From the NCBI GenBank assembly GCA_026000155.1, contig BNYG01000004.1, forward strand, positions 53,876 to 117,875: a stretch of DNA of 64,000 bases. The letters are read 5' to 3'. Source of the DNA: Bacteroidia bacterium. Lineage in GTDB: Bacteria; Bacteroidota; Bacteroidia; Bacteroidales; Azobacteroidaceae. Under the pieces are notes generated by a model that saw nothing but the letters and a program-made list of their open reading frames with translations, did not search any database and was not told the origin of the DNA. Positions 18,249-28,500 of this stretch are shown here, piece by piece. Position numbers and translations under genes: made by a program. Numbering within the stretch: position 1 is the stretch's first letter; every line of letters starts with the position of its first letter.

Positions 18249-19184
18249 TTATTTGTTAGAGTTAGAATAAGATAAGTATTCTTGTCTGTTATTTTCCAAT
18301 TGCGTTTTCTGAGAAGCTAACGTTTCCTGATCCAGGTTTAAGAATCCGTATTCATGGTTGTATTGTTGTCCATGAACCAAAATCCAGTTGATAAAATTGG
18401 CTACCTCTTCGTTATTGGAATATTCAGCAGGGATTTGCAATCCGAAGTTTTCCACCGGAATCGTTTCTATTTTAGATTCTTCCAATAAAGTCAGTATCCT
18501 GTCAATATTGAGGGACTCCAAGACTTCTTTTTGTTTGGCTTTCAAATGCAGCGGAACAAGCGAGATTTCGGATTTCAATTGCCGTGACTTTAAGTCAAAT
18601 ACGTAATTGAGCGTATTGAAAGTAATGCCGGTTTCATCTTTTTGAACCGCGTTCAACAGGTAAATTTCATCTCCGAAAATCTTTTTTCCCTTAATCCGTT
18701 CAATAGTCTGATCGAAATATTCTGCCAAAGTGATAGCGGTCGATGATTTACTGCTGCGCGTATAAACCGTAGCGGTATATTTGGCTTTTTCATCCGGATC
18801 GAAATCTTCATCCAAGATGTCTTTTTCAAAAACCAAATCAATCACATCTTTTCTCTTCAAACCTTTGGATGCTTTTTCCAACAAAGGATTTTGAGGGTTG
18901 CTGACAGGCAGAAGTGCGTAACGGCCCACATAAATCACCCGGTCGTTACTGTTTCCGGCAAACGACTGGGCGACAATATTCAAGTTGGAAGCGTTGCTTT
19001 CTTTGGCTTCAATCGTACTGTGGATGGTAGCATTGGGATTTTCTTTTTTATATTCCGAAATCCATTTTTCAACAATGGGATGTACAAATTTTGTTTCTTC
19101 AATATGAATTTCCTGAGCGAAAAGCTTTCCAAAAGGAAGTGTTATAATTGCGACTAATAAAACTTTATAAAATACTTTTTTCAT
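18249..19184 (-). CDS. Periplasmic substrate-binding-like protein (PstS-type fold), orphan
   Basis: The 311-residue product from ATG 19184 (ATG 19196 is also possible) has a signal peptide (KKVFYKVLLVAIITLPFGKLFA). The start of the mature part (VEKWISEYKKENPNATI) and later FVHPIVEKW, VIYVGRYALLPVSNPQNP and the final GFLNLDQETLASQK resemble phosphate/sulfate-type binding proteins of the PBP superfamily. No ABC permease or ATPase gene is near, so it is an orphan binding protein. It is first in the operon with susC, susD, S51 and M14 genes, and its promoter carries the same palindrome as the sulfite reductase promoter. A sulfur-compound ligand is a reasonable but untested inference. Confidence 0.65.
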   Translation of the reverse strand: MKKVFYKVLLVAIITLPFGKLFAQEIHIEETKFVHPIVEKWISEYKKENPNATIHSTIEAKESNASNLNIVAQSFAGNSNDRVIYVGRYALLPVSNPQNPLLEKASKGLKRKDVIDLVFEKDILDEDFDPDEKAKYTATVYTRSSKSSTAITLAEYFDQTIERIKGKKIFGDEIYLLNAVQKDETGITFNTLNYVFDLKSRQLKSEISLVPLHLKAKQKEVLESLNIDRILTLLEESKIETIPVENFGLQIPAEYSNNEEVANFINWILVHGQQYNHEYGFLNLDQETLASQKTQLENNRQEYLSYSNSNK

Positions 19185-19356
19185 TGATTTAAACATTTTT
19201 TTAATTAGTAATTGGTTTACGCCGGGCGAATGACCGGAGATCAGGCGAAGATAAAACATCGATCTACTTTGGATAAAAGCAGAATCATCAATATTTTTTT
19301 TATCAGTTGTGAATATGTTACAGACATACTTGAAAGAATAATGTATTAAAACGGTA

Positions 19357-19364
19357 CAAAGATA
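19357..19364 (-). promoter_or_regulatory. Promoter -7 box of the binding protein-SusC-SusD-S51-M14 operon
   Basis: On the minus strand this reads TATCTTTG, an exact TAnnTTTG match. It is 22 bp downstream of the palindrome at 19387-19404 and about 160-170 bp before the first start codon, so the message has a long leader. Confidence 0.7.
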
Positions 19365-19386
19365 GGGAGTTCTACTTCCTTAAAAA

Positions 19387-19404
19387 ATACCATTAACATG
19401 GTAT
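19387..19404. promoter_or_regulatory. Palindromic operator, copy 1 (ATACCAT-N4-ATGGTAT)
   Basis: The two 7-bp half sites ATACCAT and ATGGTAT are perfect inverted repeats separated by TAAC. The flanks are A/T-rich and also match copy 2 (AAATACCA on the left, GGTATATTT on the right). The site is exactly 22 bp upstream of the -7 box at 19357-19364, a position near -45 that suits an activator of the Crp/Fnr kind or another dimeric regulator. Confidence 0.75.
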
Positions 19405-19441
19405 ATTTTAAGGAAATTTGACAGAGTTTAGCTGATTTTTA

Positions 19442-21853
19442 TTACTTTTTCTTAATGATTACCTGCCAATACTCACCCATTTGTACTTGTTTCAAGATGG
19501 TATGGCCTTCGCCGCGCACCGAACCGGGCACATTGTTGATCGGTTGTCCGTCGTCCAAGAAGATTTCCAGTTCTTCACCCGATTGCATGGACGACAATTG
19601 TATTTTGGTTTGCACAAAATTCATCGGACAGGTTACGCCTCGCAAATCTTTGAATTTGTGCGGAGAGGGGGTATTGGCAGTGTCTGATTGAGATAATTGG
19701 GACAATTGGGACGATTGGGACGATTGTATTGGCTTAATGTTTTTGAATTGCAGGGAATCATCCATATTCCGGTACAATTCGATAACGGCATCGGCTAAGG
19801 CGAAAATTTCTATTTTCCGGGAAATAAAATCGGCTTGTTTTTCTTTTTGAGCCAGCTCTACCACCGGGCGGAATTTTTCTTCCACAAATCCGAAGTCAAT
19901 AAAATTCCGGATAAACAGTGTGAAGGTATCTTCTACCGTTTTCGGTTCGGCGCCGCGTGTGATCAGCAGCATTCGTGAAGCGGAATAAATCGTTTCGTAC
20001 AGGAGATTGTTTATTTTCTGCCGGTCTGTTTCCGTTTCAAGCGATTGTTTGTAGGAATTAATGAAATTCAAATCCAAATCAATCATATCGAACAATCCGG
20101 CGGAACATTCGGCTGCTCCCCTGTCCACAATGCTGAATACCGTATCGGCTCCCCAATCGAAATAGTAATTTTTGTCTTCGTCGAACAAGGGCACATTGAG
20201 ATATTCCGTTAAGAGTTTTTCCGCTTCCTGCTTTCCTTCTGTTTTAAGATAGGCGGTCAGAGAGGGATATTGCGATTGAACCGACTGATAAGCAGCCAAT
20301 AAACGAACAATAAATTTAGGCACATCGTGTGCGCTGATATTGCCGACCGGCTCTGCCAGGCGAGGCGAATCACTCCGGTTGGCTGCCAGATACACCTGAT
20401 AGCCCGGATAAATACGGTCGGTTCGCAGGATTTTTCCGGAGAAACCAATATCCGCCCACAGTTGCTGCCCGCAAGAATTCGGGCATCCGGAAATATGGAT
20501 GCGAGCGGCTGACAACTGGTCTAAATCCAAGGAACTGCGTATCAGTTCGCGCCGGATAGCCGAAGCCAAACCTTTAGACAAAGCAATCCCCAAACGACAG
20601 GTGTCTGCCCCTGTACAAGAGATAATATTGTTGGCTAATAAAGGAATCGAACTGTCCGGCACCACCTCTTTAATGAGTTGATAAAGTTCCGGCAAAGCCA
20701 CAGTCGGGATATTGCGCAGTTGAATGTTTTGTGTGGTGGTAAACCGGAGCGTGTTTTTTCCGAAAAGAGCCACAAAATGCAATAATTTTTTTAAGCTGTT
20801 GACTTTTCCACTATCGTTCAAGGGTATATTCCCCAAGACAATCGGTACCAAAATACTGCTGTATCCTTCTTGTTTTTGTGCTGTTACATATCTTTTTTTC
20901 CATTGAAAATAATTGTCATTGCGGACTGGATCCGCAATCTCCTGATAGGTAGAAGCTGTTTTGTCAGGGGATTGCGGGTCAAGCCCACAATGACAGTCTG
21001 TTAAAGACTCTTCCAAAACGAACAAGGGAGTTGTCTTTTTGGCTTCTTCGTAATATTCTTTAATTAAGTTGAGCGCTGCTTCTTCTCCTAATTTATAAAA
21101 AATATAACGGATGCGGGCTTTATGTTTATTTTTCCGGTTTCCATGTTCGGAAAACATTTTTTTCAACGCTTCCGCCACCACAAAAAGTTCGTTTTCAGGA
21201 ATAAATTCGGAAAACAGCCAGCCGACCGAAGGTTTGGAACCGCCTCCGCCACCGACATAGACCCGGAAACCTCTTTTCCCATCCTGTATTTTAGCGACCA
21301 ATCCCAAATCGTTGATGCCGGCATAGTCAATTTGCGTATCATCCGATGAAAAAGCAATTTTCAGTTTGCGGGGAAGCAAATATGAATCCGGTTCGGCAAT
21401 CAGTTTGGTAGTCAATGCCATAGCATACGGCGTAGTATCAAAAATTTCTTCCTTGGAAATACCGCTGTTGGCCGAAACCAGGATATTGCGAACCGTATTG
21501 CCGCCTCCGCCCTTGGTACTTAAACCGATTTCCTGCAATTCGGAAAGGATGGGTTCAACTTCGTTCAGATTCAAATTTTGGATTTGAATTTCCTGGCGGG
21601 TAGTGATATGCAACAAATCCGATTGATGTTTTTGGGCGATATCCATGATTTGGAGCAACTGTTCGGGATAGATCACGCCCCCGGTTGTCCGGATGCGCGA
21701 CATATACACCTCATCTTTCCGCTGTTCGTAAATACCCATAGGCACCCGAAACGCTTTGAACTGAACCGTTTCAATTTTTTTTGCTTGATATTCCTTCGCT
21801 AAATTGCCGAATTTGGCAATATCCTCTCCTAATGTATCCGGTAATTTGTACAT
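19442..21853 (-). CDS. Siroheme sulfite/nitrite reductase-like protein with C-terminal TusA domain
   Basis: Start at ATG 21853 (MYKLPDTLGEDIAKFG) gives 803 residues; the longer frame to 21934 would read through the promoter. The protein shows the ferredoxin-type sulfite/nitrite reductase repeats (VYMSRIRTTGGVIYPEQL, TTRQEIQIQNL) and the [4Fe-4S]-siroheme cysteines CTGADTC (near residue 411) and CPNSC (near 455). Residues about 600-710 form a helical HEPN-like region. The last 72 residues are a TusA/SirA domain (DLRGVTCPMNFVQTKIQL with its CPxx motif). It would reduce sulfite to sulfide and may hand sulfur to the fused TusA domain. Residues about 287-314 (CHCGLDPQS...) are encoded by an inserted repeat element. 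Confidence 0.88.
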   Translation of the reverse strand: MYKLPDTLGEDIAKFGNLAKEYQAKKIETVQFKAFRVPMGIYEQRKDEVYMSRIRTTGGVIYPEQLLQIMDIAQKHQSDLLHITTRQEIQIQNLNLNEVEPILSELQEIGLSTKGGGGNTVRNILVSANSGISKEEIFDTTPYAMALTTKLIAEPDSYLLPRKLKIAFSSDDTQIDYAGINDLGLVAKIQDGKRGFRVYVGGGGGSKPSVGWLFSEFIPENELFVVAEALKKMFSEHGNRKNKHKARIRYIFYKLGEEAALNLIKEYYEEAKKTTPLFVLEESLTDCHCGLDPQSPDKTASTYQEIADPVRNDNYFQWKKRYVTAQKQEGYSSILVPIVLGNIPLNDSGKVNSLKKLLHFVALFGKNTLRFTTTQNIQLRNIPTVALPELYQLIKEVVPDSSIPLLANNIISCTGADTCRLGIALSKGLASAIRRELIRSSLDLDQLSAARIHISGCPNSCGQQLWADIGFSGKILRTDRIYPGYQVYLAANRSDSPRLAEPVGNISAHDVPKFIVRLLAAYQSVQSQYPSLTAYLKTEGKQEAEKLLTEYLNVPLFDEDKNYYFDWGADTVFSIVDRGAAECSAGLFDMIDLDLNFINSYKQSLETETDRQKINNLLYETIYSASRMLLITRGAEPKTVEDTFTLFIRNFIDFGFVEEKFRPVVELAQKEKQADFISRKIEIFALADAVIELYRNMDDSLQFKNIKPIQSSQSSQLSQLSQSDTANTPSPHKFKDLRGVTCPMNFVQTKIQLSSMQSGEELEIFLDDGQPINNVPGSVRGEGHTILKQVQMGEYWQVIIKKK
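20914..20995 (-). repeat. REPIN-like inverted repeat pair inside the sulfite reductase gene
   Basis: Two 31-bp palindromic units face each other: 20914-20944 (TGTCATTGCGGACTGGATCC...) and 20965-20995 (ending CCCACAATGACA), with a 20-bp linker. They are the same family as the intergenic copies. The element is read through in frame and adds about 27 residues including CHCGLDPQSPDK to the enzyme, in a segment between the first and second conserved repeats. Confidence 0.85.
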
Positions 21854-21879
21854 AATGTATTCAATAGAATTTAAGGAAG

Positions 21880-21887
21880 CAAAAGTA
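21880..21887 (-). promoter_or_regulatory. Sulfite reductase promoter -7 box (TACTTTTG)
   Basis: On the minus strand TACTTTTG matches TAnnTTTG and lies 26 bp before the ATG at 21853. The palindrome at 21910-21927 is 22 bp upstream of it. This places the true start codon downstream of the longer open frame's beginning. Confidence 0.72.
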
Positions 21888-21909
21888 GAAAATTTTCGTT
21901 TTTTCCGAA

Positions 21910-21927
21910 ATACCACATATATGGTAT
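21910..21927. promoter_or_regulatory. Palindromic operator, copy 2 (ATACCAC-N4-ATGGTAT)
   Basis: It has the same 7-4-7 layout as 19387-19404 with one half-site change (C for T) and the same 22-bp distance to the -7 box of its gene. The matching flanks AAATACCA and GGTATATTT extend the similarity. The site very probably binds the same regulator. Confidence 0.75.
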
Positions 21928-21952
21928 ATTTCAAAACTTTTTCCTGCTACCC

Positions 21953-21983
21953 TTTGGAAATCTATTGAATTTACTTACCTTTG
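21953..21983 (+). promoter_or_regulatory. tRNA-Arg promoter (TTTG-N19-TACCTTTG)
   Basis: TTTG at 21953-21956 and TACCTTTG at 21976-21983 are separated by exactly 19 bp, an ideal Bacteroidota housekeeping promoter. It lies 24 bp upstream of the mature tRNA and diverges from the sulfite reductase promoter. Confidence 0.8.
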
Positions 21984-22007
21984 CAGTCGCAAAATTGCAA
22001 AAACAAT

Positions 22008-22081
22008 GGCCTGGTAGCTCAGCTGGATAGAGCAACAGCCTTCTAAGCTGTGGGTCTTGGGTTCGAATCCCAACCGGGTCA
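22008..22081 (+). tRNA. tRNA-Arg (anticodon UCU)
   Basis: The sequence folds as a full cloverleaf: acceptor GGCCTGG with CCGGGTC (two G-U pairs), D-stem GCTC/GAGC, anticodon stem ACAGC/GCTGT with loop CTTCTAA giving anticodon TCT (UCU in RNA), and T-arm TTGGG-TTCGAAT-CCCAA. The discriminator base is A at 22081 and the CCA end is not encoded. It reads AGA codons. The AT-rich defence block begins right after it, as is common for islands next to tRNA genes. Confidence 0.95.
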
Positions 22082-22119
22082 CTGAAATAAATCACCACGT
22101 TAGGAAAATAAAGCAAGTT

Positions 22120-22142
22120 CCTGAATTTCAATGAAATTCGGG
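22120..22142 (+). terminator. Possible terminator hairpin after tRNA-Arg
   Basis: CCTGAATTTC and GAAATTCGGG form a stem with one mismatch around an AAT loop, followed by a T-rich stretch (TTGTTGTTTT at 22145-22154). It could end the tRNA transcript. The rest of 22082-22267 shows no gene. Confidence 0.45.
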
Positions 22143-22267
22143 GATTGTTGTTTTAAAGGAGAATGTAAAAATGGGCGTTTCAAAGCAGGTTTTTTAAGAC
22201 TAAATCGTGAGTATTGGATTCTGCAAAAAAGTATATGACAAAATGATAAAGATTAGATGAAAATCAA

Positions 22268-22275
22268 TATCTTTG
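22268..22275 (+). promoter_or_regulatory. Promoter -7 box of the XRE-Avs pair (TATCTTTG)
   Basis: TATCTTTG is an exact TAnnTTTG match, 24 bp before the ATG at 22300 of the regulator gene. It implies the regulator and the giant NTPase share one transcript and that the regulator could act on its own promoter. Confidence 0.6.
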
Positions 22276-22299
22276 CATTTCACAGCAATAAATTCAGAG

Positions 22300-22503
22300 A
22301 TGAAAGATATTAATAGATTAAAGGTTGTTCTTGTTGAACAAAAACGTACAGGTAAGTGGTTGGCAGAGGCTTTAGGAAAAGATGTAGCCACCGTTTCGAG
22401 ATGGTGTTCAAACGTAATACAGCCATCTGTGGAAACTTTTGTGCGGATTGCGGAGGTTTTGGATGTGGATGTTAGAGAGTTGTTTGTCTCAACAAAAAAA
22501 TGA
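22300..22503 (+). CDS. Small XRE-type helix-turn-helix regulator
   Basis: From ATG 22300 the product is 67 residues, essentially a single HTH domain: LKVVLVEQKRTGKWLAEALG, then KDVATVSRWCSN as the recognition helix, then PSVETFVRIAEVLDVDVREL. This is the Cro/C1 (XRE) fold. It ends 6 bp before the start of the giant STAND gene, so the two are co-transcribed. A likely role is control of expression of the defence protein. The -7 box lies just upstream. Confidence 0.88.
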   Translation: MKDINRLKVVLVEQKRTGKWLAEALGKDVATVSRWCSNVIQPSVETFVRIAEVLDVDVRELFVSTKK

Positions 22504-22509
22504 AAAATC

Positions 22510-25500
22510 ATGAATGGTTCTACATCGCAAGCTGCGTTTTACTATCAAAACAATATTGCTGCATTAAAAATAATAGAAAGTCTTTTTTTTGATTCAGATA
22601 TAACACATATTGAATTAGAAAATTATGATAAAGGAAATCATATTGATGATATAATTGTTTATCGAAAAGACAGCATTGAATATTATCAAGTAAAATGGGC
22701 AGAAGATGAAGAAAAGTCATATACGCTTCACAATTTATTAACAGCTCCACCAAAAAAGGAATCAATATTCAGGCAGCTTGCTGATGGTTACAAAAGCATA
22801 AAAGATAAAAATATTGATTTTTCTATCATTCTTTTTACGAGTAAAAAAATAAGTTCTCAAGCTCGTCCCAGTGAAAATCTAAATCACAGTCTTAAAGATA
22901 TTATTAATGATGTAATCACTCCTCTACAGGGGATGTCTGATAGTTATGAAAAACTAACTAAGTTTAATGAATATCAAAATACATTAGAAACAATTCGTAA
23001 AGAATGCAATTTGTCGAAAGATGATTTTGATGATTTTATGAAAAAACTTATTTTCAGTTTTAGTAATGAACAGACTGAACAAATTCAAAATTCCATCAAA
23101 TCAAAATTGGATAGGCTTGGTATAGAAGAACGACTATTTGAAAAATTATTGGATTGTGTTGTTAAATGGAGTAGTACTGGAGAGTCTATAATAAAAGATA
23201 CAGTATTAAGAGAACTTGGTATTTCAGACAGATTTGAAGATAAATTATCTCATTTTTTCAAAGTATCAGAAAAACATTATGTGCCCAACAACAATTTCAT
23301 TGAGCAACTAAACAGAGCTATTAACACATTAGATAGAGGATACATTTTTATTGAGGGCCTTCCGGGAATTGGAAAATCTACAGCCTTAACTAAATACAAA
23401 GAAATAAACCCTGGTATTACATTCTCCTATTATTGTTTTATTCCAGACCAAAATGATTTTGGAGAGTTGAGGCATAAAGCACAATATTTTTTGAAATCAA
23501 TGTGTGTTGCGATTGAGCAGAATTTTTCAAATATTGATTTGCCTCATCGGTATTCAGATAAATATGAAGAAAAACTTAATCGTTATATTGACACATTAGG
23601 TACTTTGAATCAAAAGATAATCTTTATCATTGACGGCTTAGACCATGTTCATAGAGATATTGGACTTTCATCGGAATCTCTATTAAATCAGATTAAAGGG
23701 GTATTACCTAAAAATGTCTTTTTTATTTTAAGCTCTCAATATACAGAAGTTTTATCTACTTCTGTTATTAACGAAATAACAACAAATCCTCTTAGACACA
23801 TCAAGGTTACACCGTTCGTTCAAAAAGAAATCGTTGATTATTTGAATCAAAAAGGAATACAAGTCAAAGAAGAGATTGTCAATAAAATAGAGATTGTATC
23901 TGGTGGCATTCCGCTTTATTTACACTATATATCTGAATTGTTACTCAAAACAGAAAAGAAACAGTATTCAAAAATATTGAAAGAATTACCGTCTTTATTG
24001 GATGGGGAAATAAATACTTATCATGAATATCTATGTTCAAAAATATTGGAAGATGAATATGCAAAATGGATTCTTGCTATTTTTGCCAATAGAAAAGAAA
24101 ATACCGCCATTGATACAATTAAGGAAATATTATCTTTTGTTGAGATACAAATTGATAAAATAAAAATATCAGAAACTATAGAAAAAATATCGCATCTTTT
24201 GAAGGTAAATGAGAGTAGAAGTTATTCAATTTTCCACAATAGTTTTCGCGAATTTATTTTATCTAAAACAACAAATCTCAAAAACGATTTCAATAAGGCT
24301 ATAGCCTTGTATTATGAGCATAATCCTTATACCGATGAAGCATACCGAAATTATTTCAGGCATCTTCTGCATCTTGAAGATTATCAAAAAATAATTTCCA
24401 CTACTACTTTGGAATGGTTAAAGCAAGCATGGGCAAATTATAGAACACTGGAAGAAATTAGTGATAATATAGCAATTGCATTAAATGCATGCATTGAGGA
24501 ACAAGATATGGCTAATTTTATTAGAATAACATTTGTAAAAGCTCAAATCTTGTTATCGAAATGGAATATTAATGAATCCGACATAAACTTTCCACTTTTA
24601 TTTTTACGAGCAAACCTAACACAGAATAGCATTAGAGCCATCTGGGATGGTGATTTTTTGAAACTCAACAAAGTTGCTTTTGCTCATTATCTTAGCGAAT
24701 ATCATTTAACGACAGGAAACATTCTTCCACAAAACATTATTGAACAAGGTTTTTCTAAAATATCAGTTCATGGAAAATTTGATGCTATAACAACCGTTGC
24801 GCAAGCCAAATCTTTAGTTTCAGAAGACATAGCTTCTGTTTTTAACCAAGTTGATGAAATTAAATGGACTGCCTCTGGTGAGCAGAATCATGATTATCAC
24901 AGAGAAATACATACAGAGAAAAAAAATAAAGCAATCAACCAAAAAATAAAACTCGGCATTGTAGATTACCTGTATGTACATAAACAGTTCAACAAGCTTA
25001 AAAACATTGTTGATAATTATACATCAGAAAAAAAAATATGCATTCATGCCCAAATTGCTTTAATCAAATTATTGTTGCCAAATGACAAAAAATCAACATT
25101 AAAATTGATAGAAAAACTTGATTCTGAAATTGTTGAAAACGTAAAATATCTTGATTTAATCTCATTTTGTTGCGATTTTCTTGATGACAAGGAGATGAAA
25201 AAATATTTTCCTTTGGGAGAAATATCAATTCCTGTATTATCAGAAGAAATTATTAATAAAGAGGGGATGAAAATTAAAAATGAAATCATTAATCTACCTA
25301 AGCAATTAAAATATATTTGGATATTTAATCCATCAATTATCAACCAACTTCATTTAAAAATATCGGTATTACCCATACTGGCAAGAAACATCTATAATTC
25401 GATAATGACATTATCGGAGTTATGGTATAAAGAAAGAAACGAACAATTGTCAGATGTTTTTAGAATAGAGAAATTACAATATTGTATAAAAGAACTATAT

Positions 25501-28500
25501 ACAGAACGAGAAAAAGATTTAATGTTTACAAACCATAGCTTATTTAGTGGTGGAAATAATGATGGTTACTTTATTGCAAGAGATATTCATAGAATCTTTG
25601 AATATATATTCAGATATGCGATACAGCATCTTTCTCAAAACAGTATAGATGGTATAATTAATTATTGGTTGAATGTTGAAAAAGAAAAATATGCATTTAA
25701 TAATCACAAAATTGCTTTACTTTTTGCAGACATTGTAAATGAAAAAACTCAACTTTCATCTTTGACTATGAAGTTAATACAATATGCGGAGAAGATTGCA
25801 CGATATAAAGAAGAAACAATGACTTTAGTTGGGTACTTAGCCGACATCGCAGAGTGCTATGGAAAATGTAAATTTCCTGAAGAATTTAATCGAATTTACA
25901 AAGAAATATTTGATGTGTCTTTTGGATTAGGATATAAAAAAGATTATCAATCTTCTAACATTATTAAGCCATTAGAAGAGTTACACAAAATTGAACCGAA
26001 TGACACTTTAATTAGGTTAGCAGAGATATTTAATATTCAAAATCAATTGGTGGATGTCGGACGTAGTAGAATGCATCATATTTGCACCTCTGAACTAATT
26101 GAATTTACAATAAAGTATTATCCTGAATTGGGATTTTCACTATTAAATAGTGAAGAAAAATATATTGCAAGAGAAGAAACCTTAAAGATTGTATTGTCGC
26201 CTCTTATTGAAATCGCAGATAAGGAAGAATTGCCATTATATCTTAGTGTGATAAAAACAATACCATTGAATGGCAGTAGCATAGACAATCATTTGGTTGC
26301 ACTATTAACTTTGTTATTCGAAAGGGCACTGCAATTAGATGACACTTTATTTTTCAATGAAGTCCTTGACTTAGTGAAATATACTGTCGAGGTCGAATTA
26401 GGCGACCATAAACAATTTAATGACTTTTCCGGCATACTTGAGAAGTATGATAAAAATCCGGTGTTATTTGGATTGCCTGCGTTTATTAAAGAAGATAAAC
26501 CGAATTTATATAACAAAAGACCTTCTCAGGATGAAAAATTTCTTATTCGTTATGAACCTTGTTCTGTAAATGCTCTAATCAATCTCATAGAGAATGATTA
26601 CCCAAAATTTCAAGAAACGGTATCTTTTGGATTTGATGTATGCTTAAAAAACAGAATTTTATCTACAGCACGAAATGAATATTATCGTTCTAAATCAATT
26701 TTTGAGAAATTCTATAATTCGCTTCCATCTAAAAATAAAAAAAATGTAAAAGAACACTCTTTATCTCGTAAAGTTACAAAGTATTATATAGAAATGGTGC
26801 TTTCATTGATGGAGTTACCATCAAATGGCTCTATAAAGATTTCGGAGTTTAATTTATTTTTCGATGATTTTGTTGAGAAAGTTGATAAACTATTCTCAAA
26901 TAATGAGTTCTGTTCTTTTGTAGATAATAAATTTGAATATGAAGAATGGGTTGATAATTTTTTAGAGTTTATCAATGAACATAAAGATTATATTTTTTCA
27001 GAAGTAATTGCAGAAAAAGATATTTTGAAAATTATAGATGAAACATCCATCCTTAGCATTGATTCGGTAATTCAATTCATTGAAGAATGGACTCAAGATA
27101 GAATTAAAGCTATATCACTACTAAAAGTAGCACATCGATTGATAGAGATTGACAAGAACAAAGCAATAAGTATTTTAGAAGAATTTATAAACGATGATTT
27201 TCACTACTATTACTCTGATGATTTTCCCTCTGCTAAATTAGATTTTGACTTATTCGATATGCTCCTAAAAGTAAATCCTGAATATGGAAAGAAATTTCTA
27301 TTGAAAAATTATCTCAAAAGATATTCCAATTATTCTTACAATTTGATTTCAGAAATAGACCAACTTACGAAATACAAACAGCATTTCAAAGATGAAAGTA
27401 ATATTGTTAAAACCTATTATGATGCCAATTTGCAGTATAATAAAGAATTAGCAAAAGGATTACCACTAAAAGAAAGAGATTACAATTTCATTGCATCACA
27501 TACAGAAAAACTAAGTTTTGAAGAGTGTGTGATTAAATATTTAATACCACTATTTGATTATCCTGTGGTATATATCAAACATTTGGCTCTTAGAGCTTTA
27601 TTTGAATTACTATATACCAAAGAACATCTGATTAAATATTTATTTGAATTTGGTATAAAAAGTGGTTCAGATAATCAAATTGAATATACTTTAATTGTCC
27701 TTCATACTTTGGCATTAAAGATACCTTATGTCCTATATGACTATAAAAAAAAATTATTAGACATCACAAAAATAGAACACTTTAATATTCAGGAATCCCT
27801 ACGAGATATATTTCACATTTTATTGAAAAGTAAAAATGATTTTCTTTCTCATAATGAAGCTATTTTGTTAGATTCTTTGAACAGACCGTCCTTAATTTTG
27901 ACAAATTCGCCAATTATAAAATCGTTGAAAGGGCAACATTTTTTATACTCAAAATATCAATCTGATATCGTTTATAAGTTATATACAAACGAAGAAGCCT
28001 CTACGTTTTTTCAAGATAATCTTTATGCGGATTTAGTATCCAAGCAATTTGGAAATTATAATGAAGAAAAAGAAGGCGCAATACATAGAAGGTACAACAT
28101 AAACACAAACTTTGATTATATAGAAATTACAACACCCTATTATGACCAAGTTAAGAGTAGTATAAATCGAATTTTTCATTCAAAAATTAAACGGGGATGT
28201 TTTGACGATGAATTTATCGAAGAAGCAAAATTATTATTTCGTTTATATGATCCATCCGAACTTATATATAAATTCACAAAAAAACCAGTGCATATAAATT
28301 GGCTACCTCAAATTTCAAAGAGTGACTTTATTTCATTTAAAGATAGGAAAACGCTATGTGATGAATTTGTCAACAGAGAAGATGAATATATCACTTTGTT
28401 TGAAAGTGGGAGTCAACGAAATAAGGAAAGACATGGGAAGGAAACCCCTACTTGTTATTTTCATACCTATTCATTTCTTACCAAAGAAAACACTGATATT

